DNA from: Ralstonia thomasii
GTDB taxonomy: Bacteria > Pseudomonadota > Gammaproteobacteria > Burkholderiales > Burkholderiaceae
Assembly: GCF_958405895.1 (NCBI RefSeq)
Contig: NZ_CATZAR010000007.1
Strand: one strand, 5' to 3'
Length of the DNA stretch: 64,000 nucleotides
Shown here: piece after piece, positions 44,952 to 53,302 of the stretch
How positions within the stretch are numbered: the first letter of the stretch is position 1
Layout of the letters: every line of letters starts with the position of its first letter
Notes under the pieces: model-generated
Seen by the model: only the letters and a program-made list of their open reading frames with translations
Databases searched by the model: none
Told to the model about the DNA's origin: nothing
Position numbers and translations under genes: made by a program

Positions 44952-44988
44952 TGAACGGCCTGTCCGATGGAAATCGGCAGGCCGTTCA
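44952..44988. terminator. Strong hairpin between convergent genes
   Basis: TGAACGGCCTG / CAGGCCGTTCA pairs perfectly and extends with CCGAT / ATCGG around a small bulge. It lies between the small membrane gene and arsC, whose transcripts meet here. Confidence 0.7.
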
Positions 44989-45008
44989 ACTTTGTGGGGC
45001 GCGGTGAA

Positions 45009-45359
45009 TTACTTCAGGAATACGTCGAGCGCTTCGGGCGTGCGACCGATGGTGGCGCGGCCGTTGCGAACGAGCACTGGGCGCTGCAGCAGCTTCGGAT
45101 GTGCTGCGATGGCCTTGAGCAGCGCGTCATCGGATGCATCGGCCAGATTGAGTTGCGCGTATTCGTCTTCGTTTTCGCGGATCAGGCTGCGCAGCGGTGT
45201 GTCGAGTTGCGCTGCGAGCTTTTTGAGGTCGGCCAGCGTGGGCGGCGTGGCCAGGTATTCGATGACCTCGAGTTGTTCGCCGTTTTTTGCGGCGAAGGAT
45301 TGGGCTTGTTCGAGGGCGGTGCGGGATTTGGAGCAGCGGGGGTTGTGGTAGATCTGCAT
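45009..45359 (-). CDS. arsC: ArsC-family arsenate reductase (glutaredoxin-type)
   Basis: A 116-residue thioredoxin-fold protein. The N-terminal YHNPRCSKSRTALEQ holds the catalytic Cys, and the anion-binding Arg residues are in TPLRSLIREN and LQRPVLVRNGRATIGRTPE. Such enzymes reduce arsenate with glutathione and glutaredoxin. No ars regulator or pump is next to it, so a housekeeping role is possible. The ATG at 45359 is right before YHNP; the longer frame upstream is low-complexity. Confidence 0.88.
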   Translation of the reverse strand: MQIYHNPRCSKSRTALEQAQSFAAKNGEQLEVIEYLATPPTLADLKKLAAQLDTPLRSLIRENEDEYAQLNLADASDDALLKAIAAHPKLLQRPVLVRNGRATIGRTPEALDVFLK

Positions 45360-45470
45360 GGGCTCTGGTTTTGGCTTGATGGAACGTGCAGCAATCTTAA
45401 GGGCTGGCGTGTGGTTGCTGGTTTCGTGGTTGGTTGTGAGGGGGTTCGTGATTTTTGAGCTTGTTGGTGC

Positions 45471-45522
45471 ACCCCTGTTTCGTTCCCTGCCGGGACCGAA
45501 AGGGGGATGGACCGCCAAGTCC
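45471..45522. repeat. Short relic of the palindromic repeat family
   Basis: Contains TTTCGTTCCCTGCCGGGACC and then AGGGGGATGGACCGCCAAG, i.e. the two outer ends of the longer repeats at 55933, 58895 and 63826, with the interior missing. Confidence 0.6.
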
Positions 45523-45594
45523 CAAAAAAAAACCCAAAAGCAAAAGGGCCGACCAAAGCCGACCCCGCAAAACAATGCCATCAAGCGATATCAA

Positions 45595-46869
45595 TCATCC
45601 GCCCAACAACTCCCCCACAGCGCACCCCACCACCACAGTCGCGCCCCGCAGATCATTCAACCGCAGGTTCTCATCCGTGTTGTGCCCACGCGCTTCCATC
45701 AACGTGCGCGGCCCCGCGCCATACAGGACCGTCGGCACGCCATGCGCCGTGTAATGCCGCGCATCGGTATACAGCGGCACGCCGTGCACCGGCACATCGC
45801 CACCAAACACCGCCAGCGCATTCCGTCGCAGCGCGCCAATCAGCGCGTCCACGCCCGGCAGTTCGGCAAGCGGCTCTGCCAAGAGAATGCGTTCGACTGA
45901 AACCTCGATCCCCGGCCGTTCTGCCGCCGCGCGCTCGATCACGGCGCGCAGTTCGCCTTCTGCATCGCGCCCGGCTTCTTCAGGAATCATCCGGCGGTCA
46001 ACGCGGAACGTCACCAGATCGGGCACCACGTTGGTGTTGATGCCGCCCTGGATCAAACCGACGTTGAGCGTTACGTGGTCGATGCCCGGCACGGCGGATT
46101 TGCGCGTTGCGAGTTCTGCGCGATAGGCATACACGGCTTGCAGGATATGCGTGGCTGCCTCGATGGCGTCGATGCCCGTATGCGGCATGGCAGCGTGCGC
46201 CTGCTTGCCGCGCACCGTCACCTGCACGTGCAGGCAGCCGTTGTGCGCCGAAGTGATGCCATAGGCAAAGCCGGCGGAGATGGCGTAATCGGGCTTGCTT
46301 AAGCCCTGATCCAGCAGCCACTTCGGGCCGATATCGCCGCCGGTTTCTTCGTCGTAGGTGAAATGGAGTTCGACGGTGCCATTGAGCTTCGCGCCGCGCT
46401 TTTCCGCGTCGATCAGCGCAAGCAGCGCCCACGTGTACGTGGCGAAGTCCGACTTGGACACCGCCACGCCGCGGCCGAACATGGTGGGGCCGTGTTCGGT
46501 CTCGACGGTCTCGCCGCCGTACGGATCGTGCGTCCAGCCAAGGCCGGGCGGGACGACATCGCCGTGTGCGTTCATGGCAACCGTGGGGCCGCCGCTACCG
46601 AAGGTGTGCCGCACGATCAGGTTGGTGGCGCTGACCATGCCGGCGGCACGTACCTGCGCCTGCGGCACGGCATGCGCCTCGACCGTCAGGCCCAGCGCCT
46701 CCAGCAGCGCCTTGGCGCGCACGGCATGCGGAGCGCAATCGCCGGACGGGTTGTCCGACGGCACCTTCACCAGCTCGCGCAGGAATTCAATCTGCTGCGC
46801 GTGCGCGGCCTCGACAAACGCGCGGATATCCGCATCGATGCCGGGGGTAGCAAGTTGGGCCTGGGTCAT
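45595..46869 (-). CDS. M20 family (ArgE/DapE-type) deacylase
   Basis: A 424-residue zinc amidohydrolase-like enzyme. Metal ligands are in VAMNAHGDVVPPG and HFTYDEETGGDIGP; the dimerisation domain is inserted in the middle (GKQAHAAMPHTGIDAIEAA). Substrate is not certain; linkage to allantoin genes suggests an N-acyl or ureido compound of that pathway, but allantoate would be handled by the adjacent allantoicase. It is separated from allA by a strong terminator. Confidence 0.82.
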   Translation of the reverse strand: MTQAQLATPGIDADIRAFVEAAHAQQIEFLRELVKVPSDNPSGDCAPHAVRAKALLEALGLTVEAHAVPQAQVRAAGMVSATNLIVRHTFGSGGPTVAMNAHGDVVPPGLGWTHDPYGGETVETEHGPTMFGRGVAVSKSDFATYTWALLALIDAEKRGAKLNGTVELHFTYDEETGGDIGPKWLLDQGLSKPDYAISAGFAYGITSAHNGCLHVQVTVRGKQAHAAMPHTGIDAIEAATHILQAVYAYRAELATRKSAVPGIDHVTLNVGLIQGGINTNVVPDLVTFRVDRRMIPEEAGRDAEGELRAVIERAAAERPGIEVSVERILLAEPLAELPGVDALIGALRRNALAVFGGDVPVHGVPLYTDARHYTAHGVPTVLYGAGPRTLMEARGHNTDENLRLNDLRGATVVVGCAVGELLGG

Positions 46870-46911
46870 GTCGATGTCTCGCTGATTGCGGGGGACGGAG
46901 ATTGAAAGTGA

Positions 46912-46938
46912 CTGAGCCCCCGTTGTGCGGGGGCTCAG
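46912..46938 (-). terminator. Terminator after allA
   Basis: A 10-bp perfect stem CTGAGCCCCC / GGGGGCTCAG with a 7-base loop, 24 bp past the allA stop. Confidence 0.7.
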
Positions 46939-46961
46939 GATCGGCACCGATGATGCGATGC

Positions 46962-47489
46962 TTACAGCGCGCCCTGCATGGCCTCGGCGGTCAACCACAC
47001 CGATTCGGCCAGGTCTTGCTCGTCGCAGTTGTGGCCTTCGCCACCACGGTCGACGACGATGAAATCGCTCACCTCGCCCAGGGCCAGCAGCGGGTGATGC
47101 CACACGCCGCGCGCATAGTTCACGCCTTGCCAGCCACGCGAGACGAACGCGCGCAACTTGGACGGATCCAGCTCGCCGGCCGGCGCCACAACCACCAGAT
47201 ACGGCTTGTCGTTCTGCGGGATGAAGGCCTGGCTGCCACGCGGGTGGCGCTCCAGCATCTTGATCTCGAACGGCAGCGTACGCGGCTGGCCACGGAACAG
47301 GCTGATCAGCGCGCGGCCGCCCTCGCCCACATCGACGTTGGCGAGGTCGTGAAAGCGGATGGTCGTGCCCTGGTTGATGGGGAATTGCTTGGCCCCTTCC
47401 AGCTCGATCACATCGCCGAACGGCGCGAAGGCTTCGCGCGTGAGCGGCTCGATGGTCAGCGCAATGCGTGCGGCGGTTTCTTGGCTCAT
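46962..47489 (-). CDS. allA: Ureidoglycolate lyase AllA
   Basis: A 175-residue cupin-like enzyme that splits ureidoglycolate into glyoxylate and urea. Family stretches are [32 protein letters not shown] and [15 protein letters not shown]. Its ATG overlaps the alc stop (ATGA), so it works directly after allantoicase. The glyoxylate feeds gcl encoded 6 kb to the right. Confidence 0.93.
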
Positions 47490-48496
47490 TCGATCACCCC
47501 CCACAGGCGCAGACGCGACACACCACCGTCCGGGAACATGTTGAAGCGCACGTGCGTGACGATGCCCAGGTCGGCGATTTCCGCCTCGTAGTAGTGCTGC
47601 AGATCCATCTGCAGCTTCTGCTCGGGCAGCAGCGTTTGCCAGAACATCGCCTGCGTCTTCAGCGAGCTGTCGGTGCCGCCCACCACGCGGGCGGCCTGGA
47701 TGGAAACGCGGTCAGCGAAGTTGCCCTTGAAGTGGGCGGTGTCGACTTCGATCTTGCGGATGCGGCCCGGGTTGGCCAGGGCGATCACGCACCAGTCGTT
47801 GCCCGGTTCGCGGCGGCGGCGCGTTTCCCAGCCATCGCCCATGTTCACGCCACGGCCCGGCATCAGCATGCGGGAAGCCGGCCCAAAATGTTCGTTGTTC
47901 GCTTCGACCACGTAGGCGCCGTTTTCCATGGCGGCCAGGTCGAACAGCTTGGTGCGGTCCGCGCCCTTCCAGTCGACCTGCGGCTGGCCGTAGACGCGCA
48001 GGCGCGCGATGCCGCCATCCGGGAAGATGTTCACGCGCAGGTGCGTGAAGGCTTGCGTGCTGGCCACGGCCACGTAGGCGTGACTGTTGCCTTGCAGCGT
48101 GGTCGACGGAACGATTTCAGTCCACTGTGTGGCATCGGTCGGCTCGCCATCCGGCAGATAGGCAGCTTCGATGGAAGCGGCCGGCGGAAAGTTGCCTGTG
48201 AAGTGGCTGGTGTCGATGTCCACACCCTTCACGACGCCCGGGCGGGCCAGGCGGACGATGCAGTGGTCATAGCCACCATTGCGGCGGCGACGCGTTTCCC
48301 AGCCATCCATCCACTTGCCGTGGTCGTCGTACTTGCCGGGAATGAACACCGCCGGCTCGGGATTGAGCATGCGGTCTTTCGGTGCGAAGAATTCGTCGGT
48401 CGCGAACGTGGCCTCGGCGCCAAGGCGGGGGTCCGCCAGGTTCGGATATCGGCGCGTGAAATCCGGCGCGTTCGGATCGAGCGTAGGCATCGCCAT
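47486..48496 (-). CDS. alc: Allantoicase
   Basis: A 336-residue enzyme that converts allantoate to ureidoglycolate and urea. The protein is an internal duplication, each half with a conserved stretch DGWETRRRR and a jelly-roll-type segment ([22 protein letters not shown]). The start follows AAGGAG by 6 bases. It is divergent from dctA, with operator-like motifs between. Confidence 0.94.
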
Positions 48497-48671
48497 GTGG
48501 AACTCCTTGGTGTTTGTCTCTGGATGTTATACGGCCAGCCCATCGAACAAAAACGGCGAGTCAGGACACTCGAAACTGTGGCGATGGGAACGCCGGAAGT
48601 GCAGCGTAAACGGCGGAAGCACAAGGCTTCGCGGGACTGCATGGGTCGATCCTAGCATGTGAATTCAAAAA

Positions 48672-48681
48672 TTGCATACAA
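48672..48681. promoter_or_regulatory. GntR/FCD-like operator candidate
   Basis: TTGCATACAA pairs at 8 of 10 positions and resembles TTGTATACAA sites of FCD-type GntR regulators. The GntR gene at 50218 is the natural candidate to bind it. Confidence 0.4.
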
Positions 48682-48714
48682 AAATTGGATCGCCTATGAT
48701 GCCGTCAACGCTCG

Positions 48715-48740
48715 ACAATTCGTCGCAACAATTCGTTGCA
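48715..48740. repeat. 13-bp tandem direct repeat upstream of dctA
   Basis: ACAATTCGTCGCA is followed directly by ACAATTCGTTGCA (12 of 13 identical). It lies 100 bp before the dctA start and may bind a regulator. Confidence 0.55.
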
Positions 48741-48839
48741 ATCCAGTGAGCGAAACAAAGCCGTGACGACAATCGCAGCAAACCGAACTAGACGATTGGG
48801 CGCGGCTTGAGACACCCGTAATCCAAAGGAGGATTCACC

Positions 48840-50180
48840 ATGCAACGCTTTACGCGCCCGTTGTTCGGGCAGGTTTTGATTGCCCTGGCGGTGGGCATCG
48901 CGCTGGGCATCTGGGCGCCCGAATTTGCGCAGAAGCTGCAGCCGCTCGGTGATGGTTTTCTGAAGCTGATCAAGATGCTGATCGCGCCGATCGTCTTCTC
49001 CGTCGTGGTGGTGGGGATCTGCGGCGCCGGCGAGCTGAAGAAGGTCGGGCGCGTGGGCGGCAAGGCCGTCATCTACTTCGAGATCGTCACGACGATCGCG
49101 CTGGCGCTGGGCATTGCGCTGGCCTATCTGTTCGGGCCGGGCCACGGCATGAATGTGGATCCTAAGACGCTCGATCCGGCGGCCATGGCGTCATACATGA
49201 CCACCGCCAAGCAGGTGGAATCGACCGGCGTTGCAGCGTTCTTCCTCAAGCTGATTCCCGATACGTTCGTCAGCGGCTTTGTGAAGGGCGACATCCTGCA
49301 GGTGCTGCTGGTGTCGATCCTGTTCGGCTGCTCCCTCTCGCTGCTAGGAGAGCGGACCAAGCCGCTGGTCAACCTGATCGATCAGCTCTCGCATGTGCTG
49401 TTCCGCATGATGGCCGTGATCATCCGCCTGGCGCCGCTGGGCGTGCTGGGCGCGGTGGCCTTTACCGTCGGCAAGTACGGCGCAGGTTCGCTCAAGCAAC
49501 TGGGCTTCCTGGTGCTGCTGTTCTATGCAGCCGTGGCGATCTTCGTGGTGGTGGTGCTCGGCACGATCCTGCGCCTGGCGGGCTTCAACATCTTCAAGCT
49601 GATCCGCTTCCTACGCGCGGAACTGCTGGTGGTGCTGGGCACGGCGTCGTCCGACGCAGTGCTGCCGTCCATCATGAACAAGCTGGAAAAGATGGGCATC
49701 AAACGCTCGGTGGTCGGCCTTGTCATCCCGACGGGCTACTCGTTCAACCTCGATGCGTTTTCGATCTATCTGACGCTGGCCGCCGTGTTCATTGCACAGG
49801 CGACCAATACGCCGCTGGCGCTGCAGGATCTGCTGCTGATCCTGGGCGTGGCGCTCGTCACCTCCAAGGGCGCGCACGGCATTCCGGGTTCGGCCATCGT
49901 GATTCTGGCGGCCACGCTGTCGGTCATTCCGGCCATTCCGGCGATCGGCCTGGTGCTGGTGCTCTCCGTCGACTGGTTCATCGGCATTGCCCGTGCGCTG
50001 GGCAACCTGATCGGCAACTGCGTCGCAACGGTCGTCATCGCGGCGTGGGAGAAAGACATCGACCGCGTACGCGCCAATGCGGTGCTCGACGGCAAGATCG
50101 ACATCACCGAAGAAGGCGAAGCGATTCCGCACGGCCTTGGCGTTGCGGCACCTGCAGCCCATACGCTGCCGCATGCCTGA
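48840..50180 (+). CDS. dctA: C4-dicarboxylate/H+ (Na+) symporter DctA
   Basis: A 446-residue glutamate/aspartate-type symporter (DAACS). RFTRPLFGQVLIALAVGIALG begins the first helix; ASSDAVLPSIMNKLEKMGI and TGYSFNLDAFSIYLT form the substrate and cation sites. It imports succinate, fumarate and malate. A strong AAAGGAGG site precedes the ATG. It is divergent from alc; a GntR gene follows by 37 bp. Confidence 0.94.
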   Translation: MQRFTRPLFGQVLIALAVGIALGIWAPEFAQKLQPLGDGFLKLIKMLIAPIVFSVVVVGICGAGELKKVGRVGGKAVIYFEIVTTIALALGIALAYLFGPGHGMNVDPKTLDPAAMASYMTTAKQVESTGVAAFFLKLIPDTFVSGFVKGDILQVLLVSILFGCSLSLLGERTKPLVNLIDQLSHVLFRMMAVIIRLAPLGVLGAVAFTVGKYGAGSLKQLGFLVLLFYAAVAIFVVVVLGTILRLAGFNIFKLIRFLRAELLVVLGTASSDAVLPSIMNKLEKMGIKRSVVGLVIPTGYSFNLDAFSIYLTLAAVFIAQATNTPLALQDLLLILGVALVTSKGAHGIPGSAIVILAATLSVIPAIPAIGLVLVLSVDWFIGIARALGNLIGNCVATVVIAAWEKDIDRVRANAVLDGKIDITEEGEAIPHGLGVAAPAAHTLPHA

Positions 50181-50217
50181 AGCGGCGCTGTTGTCGGACG
50201 GCGGTAAAATCGGCGCC

Positions 50218-50913
50218 ATGACTGAAACCACCGCCGCCGACATCTCCTCCGAAGGCATTGCCGATGACATCGCCCAGGCGATCGTCGCGCATCGGCTGCC
50301 GCCGGGCACCAAGCTGCGCGAAGAGGCGCTGGCGCGGGTCTACCACGTCAGCCGCACGAAGATTCGCGCAGCGCTGCTAATGCTGGCCAAGGACAAGCTC
50401 ATCCGCATGGAGCCCGATCGGGGCGCCTTCGTGGCCAAACCCGACGAGACCGAGGCGCGCGAGGTCTTTGCGGTGCGCCGCGTGCTGGAGGTTGCGCTGG
50501 TGCGCGAGTTCATCGCCAAAGCGACGCCCGCCGATTACAAGCGGCTGGAAAAGCACCTGGCCGAAGAGCACAAGGTGGCGGCCAGCGGCGACCTGTCGGA
50601 CGTCCCGCGCCGCAATCGCCTGATGGCCGACTTTCACCTCCTGATGGCCGACGTGGTCGGGAACAGCGTGCTCAAGGAAATGCTGTACGAGCTTTCCGCC
50701 CGCAGCTCGGTGATCACGATGATGTATCAGTCGACGTACGACGCCGTGCGTTCATCGGAGGAGCACACAGCTCTCCTGGACGCCGCTAAGCGCGGTGACG
50801 TGGAAGGCGCTATCGCTCTGATGGAAGAGCACATGGCGCACACCGAGGCGTCACTCAAGTTCGAATCGCCGGGCGGCCGTGCGACAGATCTCGTAGCCGC
50901 CCTCCTCGCCTGA
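50218..50913 (+). CDS. GntR family regulator (FCD domain)
   Basis: A 231-residue regulator. Winged helix at residues about 8-70 (IAHRLPPGTKLREEALARVY; SRTKIRAALLMLAKDKLI), then the all-helical FCD ligand domain with FHLLMADVVGNSVLKEML and HTALLDAAKRGDVEGA, whose His/Asp residues usually bind metal and a carboxylate ligand. Its place among dctA and the glyoxylate genes suggests it controls purine or dicarboxylate use. Confidence 0.9.
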   Translation: MTETTAADISSEGIADDIAQAIVAHRLPPGTKLREEALARVYHVSRTKIRAALLMLAKDKLIRMEPDRGAFVAKPDETEAREVFAVRRVLEVALVREFIAKATPADYKRLEKHLAEEHKVAASGDLSDVPRRNRLMADFHLLMADVVGNSVLKEMLYELSARSSVITMMYQSTYDAVRSSEEHTALLDAAKRGDVEGAIALMEEHMAHTEASLKFESPGGRATDLVAALLA

Positions 50914-50919
50914 CCGCGC

Positions 50920-51504
50920 GTGCCGACGTATACGCTGCGCGCGCCGGTTTCTGCCGAGCTGGAAATCAAGAAGAGCCGCTTTATCGGGTTGGCCGTGCCG
51001 GTCGAAGACCGAGCCGCCGCCATGGACGTCATTGCACGCCTGCGCGCCGAACACCCCGCTGCCACGCACGTCTGCTGGGCGCTCCTGGCGGGCGGCCAGT
51101 CGGGCATGTCCGATGACGGGGAACCCTCCGGCACGGCGGGCCGCCCCATCCTCGAAGTGCTGCGCCATCACGACCTGGATGGCACGCTGGGCGCCGTGGT
51201 GCGTTACTTCGGCGGCGTCAAGCTCGGCGCGGGCGGCCTCGTGCGCGCCTACACGGACGCCATCGCCACCGCGCTCATGCACGCCGAACGCGTGGAGCGC
51301 ATCGCCAGCACCACGCTGACCCTCGCCACCGATTACGCCGATGAGGCGCGCATCCGCCGCTGGATTGACGATGGCGGCTACACGCTCGTCGATGCTGCGT
51401 ACGATGCGGGCGTCACGCTGACGGTGCGGTTGCCGGTGACGGACGAGGCGGCTGCGCGCGTCGCGTTGCGGGATTTGACGCAGGGGCGTGTGGCAATTAC
51501 CTAG
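50920..51504 (+). CDS. yigZ: YigZ/IMPACT family protein
   Basis: A 194-residue UPF0029-type protein. SRFIGLAVPVEDRAAAMDVI, the signature DDGEPSGTAGRPILEVL and VVRYFGGVKLGAGGLVRAY are typical. Eukaryotic IMPACT proteins modulate translation control; the bacterial role is unclear. It probably starts with GTG 6 bp after the GntR stop. It is convergent with a hypothetical gene 3 bp away. Confidence 0.9.
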   Translation: MPTYTLRAPVSAELEIKKSRFIGLAVPVEDRAAAMDVIARLRAEHPAATHVCWALLAGGQSGMSDDGEPSGTAGRPILEVLRHHDLDGTLGAVVRYFGGVKLGAGGLVRAYTDAIATALMHAERVERIASTTLTLATDYADEARIRRWIDDGGYTLVDAAYDAGVTLTVRLPVTDEAAARVALRDLTQGRVAIT

Positions 51505-51507
51505 CGT

Positions 51508-51966
51508 TTATCGCGCGGGAGCGAGCGGAGCGGCGGGCGTGGAGCCCGTGCAACACGGGCTCTGGCAGTCCGGTTGGAAAACGACGTAGGCGGCTGTCGG
51601 CATTTTGGGGGCGACACCCTCGCGTTCCGCGGCACGTAGATGCGTATCGGCTTCCGACGACTCGACTTTGTCGCCCTCGATTCCGACAGCGTCCAGCACG
51701 GCCTGGATGCTCCTGAGGCGCAGCACTGCCAGCTCTGGGTCGGGAGCAGGCTCGGACGCCTCTTGCAAGCGCACCCGGTACTTGCCGCCGCTGCGAAAAC
51801 CTTCTTTGAGCTGCGAATCCCATTCCGCCAGTTTCAGGATTTCGGTGGTCGGCAGTGCAGAGTCGCTGGGCGAGAACACCAGCGGGTGCTCAAGCCCGGT
51901 CAGATCGCACGCCAGGGCGGAGGTGCTGAGCATGAGAGCGCCGACAACTGCAGTTCTGTGTAGCAT
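51508..51966 (-). CDS. Secreted hypothetical protein (152 aa)
   Basis: A 152-residue protein with a signal peptide ending ALACDLTGL. The middle, LRLRSIQAVLDAVGIEGDKVE, faintly resembles OmpA-family peptidoglycan-binding segments, but the whole domain is not recognisable. It has four Cys. A perfect 9-bp hairpin (GAGCCCGTG / CACGGGCTC, 51542-51562) lies within its final codons and may also end the yigZ transcript. Confidence 0.55.
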   Translation of the reverse strand: MLHRTAVVGALMLSTSALACDLTGLEHPLVFSPSDSALPTTEILKLAEWDSQLKEGFRSGGKYRVRLQEASEPAPDPELAVLRLRSIQAVLDAVGIEGDKVESSEADTHLRAAEREGVAPKMPTAAYVVFQPDCQSPCCTGSTPAAPLAPAR

Positions 51967-52045
51967 CTTCAGTCTCCGGCATTGAGCGCGCCACCCGCGA
52001 TGCGTCTGATGACAAGTTTAGGAACCGTCATCCGTTTCCGCACGC

Positions 52046-52957
52046 TCAACCCGTTCGCGACCAATACCCTGCCTGCCCGTACACCGACTTCAGGTGTTCG
52101 ATAAAGAACCGGATCTTTGCCGGCACCGGCCGCTGCTGCGGGTACACGGCGAGGATGTCGTAGTCGGGCAGCGCGTAGTCGTCCAGCACCGTCATCAGCG
52201 CGCCGGATTCCAGCTCCGGCTGAATCTCCCACGTTGAGCGCCAGCCCAGACCGAGGCCTTCACCCATCCAGCGGTGCAGCAACTCACCATCGTTACAGTC
52301 GAGGTTGCCGTTCACCTTCACGGTGACGGCCTTGCCGTTCTGCTGGAAATACCAGCCGCGCTGCTGCCCGCCCTGCAGGTTAAAGGCTAGGCAGTTGTGG
52401 CGCGCGAGATCATCGAGCGTGCGCGGCACGCCATGCTTGGCGAAGTACGCGGGCGTGCCGCACACGACGCGCTTGTTCGACGCCAGGCGAATCGCCACGA
52501 AGTTCGGATCGATCGCGCCGCCAATGCGGATGCCCACGTCGTAGCCTTCGCGCACGAGGTCGACCACGCGGTCGGTCAGGTTGAACGAGATGCGCACGTC
52601 GGGGTTGGCACGCAGAAAGTCCGGCGCATGCGGCGCGACGTGCTTGCGGCCGAAGGCTGCGGGCGCCGAGACGATCAGGTGCCCGGTCGCCTTGTGGCGG
52701 CCTTCGGCAACGAGCAGCTCCGCGCGGTCCAGCTCGCCCAGCGCCTTCTTGCACTGTTCCATGAAGACCGCGCCCTGCTCCGTCACCGCAATGCGGCGGG
52801 TGGACCGATGCAGCAGCTTCACGCCAAGGCGGGCTTCCAGCGCGTTGATGCGGCGGCCGATCATGACGGGCGTCACATCCTGCGTGAGCGCGGCGGCGGC
52901 CATGCTGCCGTGCTCCACCACGGCGATGAACGCTTCGATCTGCTTGAGCTTGTCCAT
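52046..52957 (-). CDS. LysR family transcriptional regulator
   Basis: A 303-residue regulator: HTH at residues about 1-60 (LKQIEAFIAVVEHGSMAAAA, ALEARLGVKLLHRSTR), then a periplasmic-binding-protein-like ligand domain. It is divergent from gcl. LysR proteins usually control the divergent operon, so it probably regulates gcl and hyi in response to a pathway intermediate. Confidence 0.9.
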   Translation of the reverse strand: MDKLKQIEAFIAVVEHGSMAAAALTQDVTPVMIGRRINALEARLGVKLLHRSTRRIAVTEQGAVFMEQCKKALGELDRAELLVAEGRHKATGHLIVSAPAAFGRKHVAPHAPDFLRANPDVRISFNLTDRVVDLVREGYDVGIRIGGAIDPNFVAIRLASNKRVVCGTPAYFAKHGVPRTLDDLARHNCLAFNLQGGQQRGWYFQQNGKAVTVKVNGNLDCNDGELLHRWMGEGLGLGWRSTWEIQPELESGALMTVLDDYALPDYDILAVYPQQRPVPAKIRFFIEHLKSVYGQAGYWSRTG

Positions 52958-53302
52958 TCCATCATTCCAGTTCGCAATGTCTGACCATTTTAGTGAGCAT
53001 TCCGTACCTGGATTGCGACTTTCTGGCGCATATCACCTGTGACGAATGACAGAAATGATGAGTGACGATGTGATCGATGCGCGGGCGCCGGGCAGAATTT
53101 TTGCGATGCACAAAAACTCTCCGAAACGGCTTAGTGGTGCCGTTCTTCCGCACCTTGATCCGCTCGGATTGGTGCAGCACGCAAAATAATTCGGTATTCA
53201 GAGTTAGCAATCAACTGACGAAATCTGCGTTTATCCATATCGGCATGCGGGAATAGGATCAACTCCAACGTATTCCCACCTTCCCCTTCCTGGAGACACC
53301 CC
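52958..53302. other. Divergent lysR / gcl control region
   Basis: A 345-bp gene-free interval. The inverted repeat at 53098-53116 is the one clear regulatory element. Confidence 0.45.
53098..53116. promoter_or_regulatory. Candidate LysR-binding inverted repeat
   Basis: TTTTTG-N7-CAAAAA, a T-N11-A type dyad between lysR and gcl. Confidence 0.5.

Larger units (their letters stand above)
48497..48839. other. Divergent alc / dctA control region
   Basis: A 343-bp gene-free interval. It contains TTGCATACAA at 48672-48681 (near-palindrome, GntR/FCD-like) and a 13-bp direct repeat just beyond, both closer to dctA. Confidence 0.5.
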
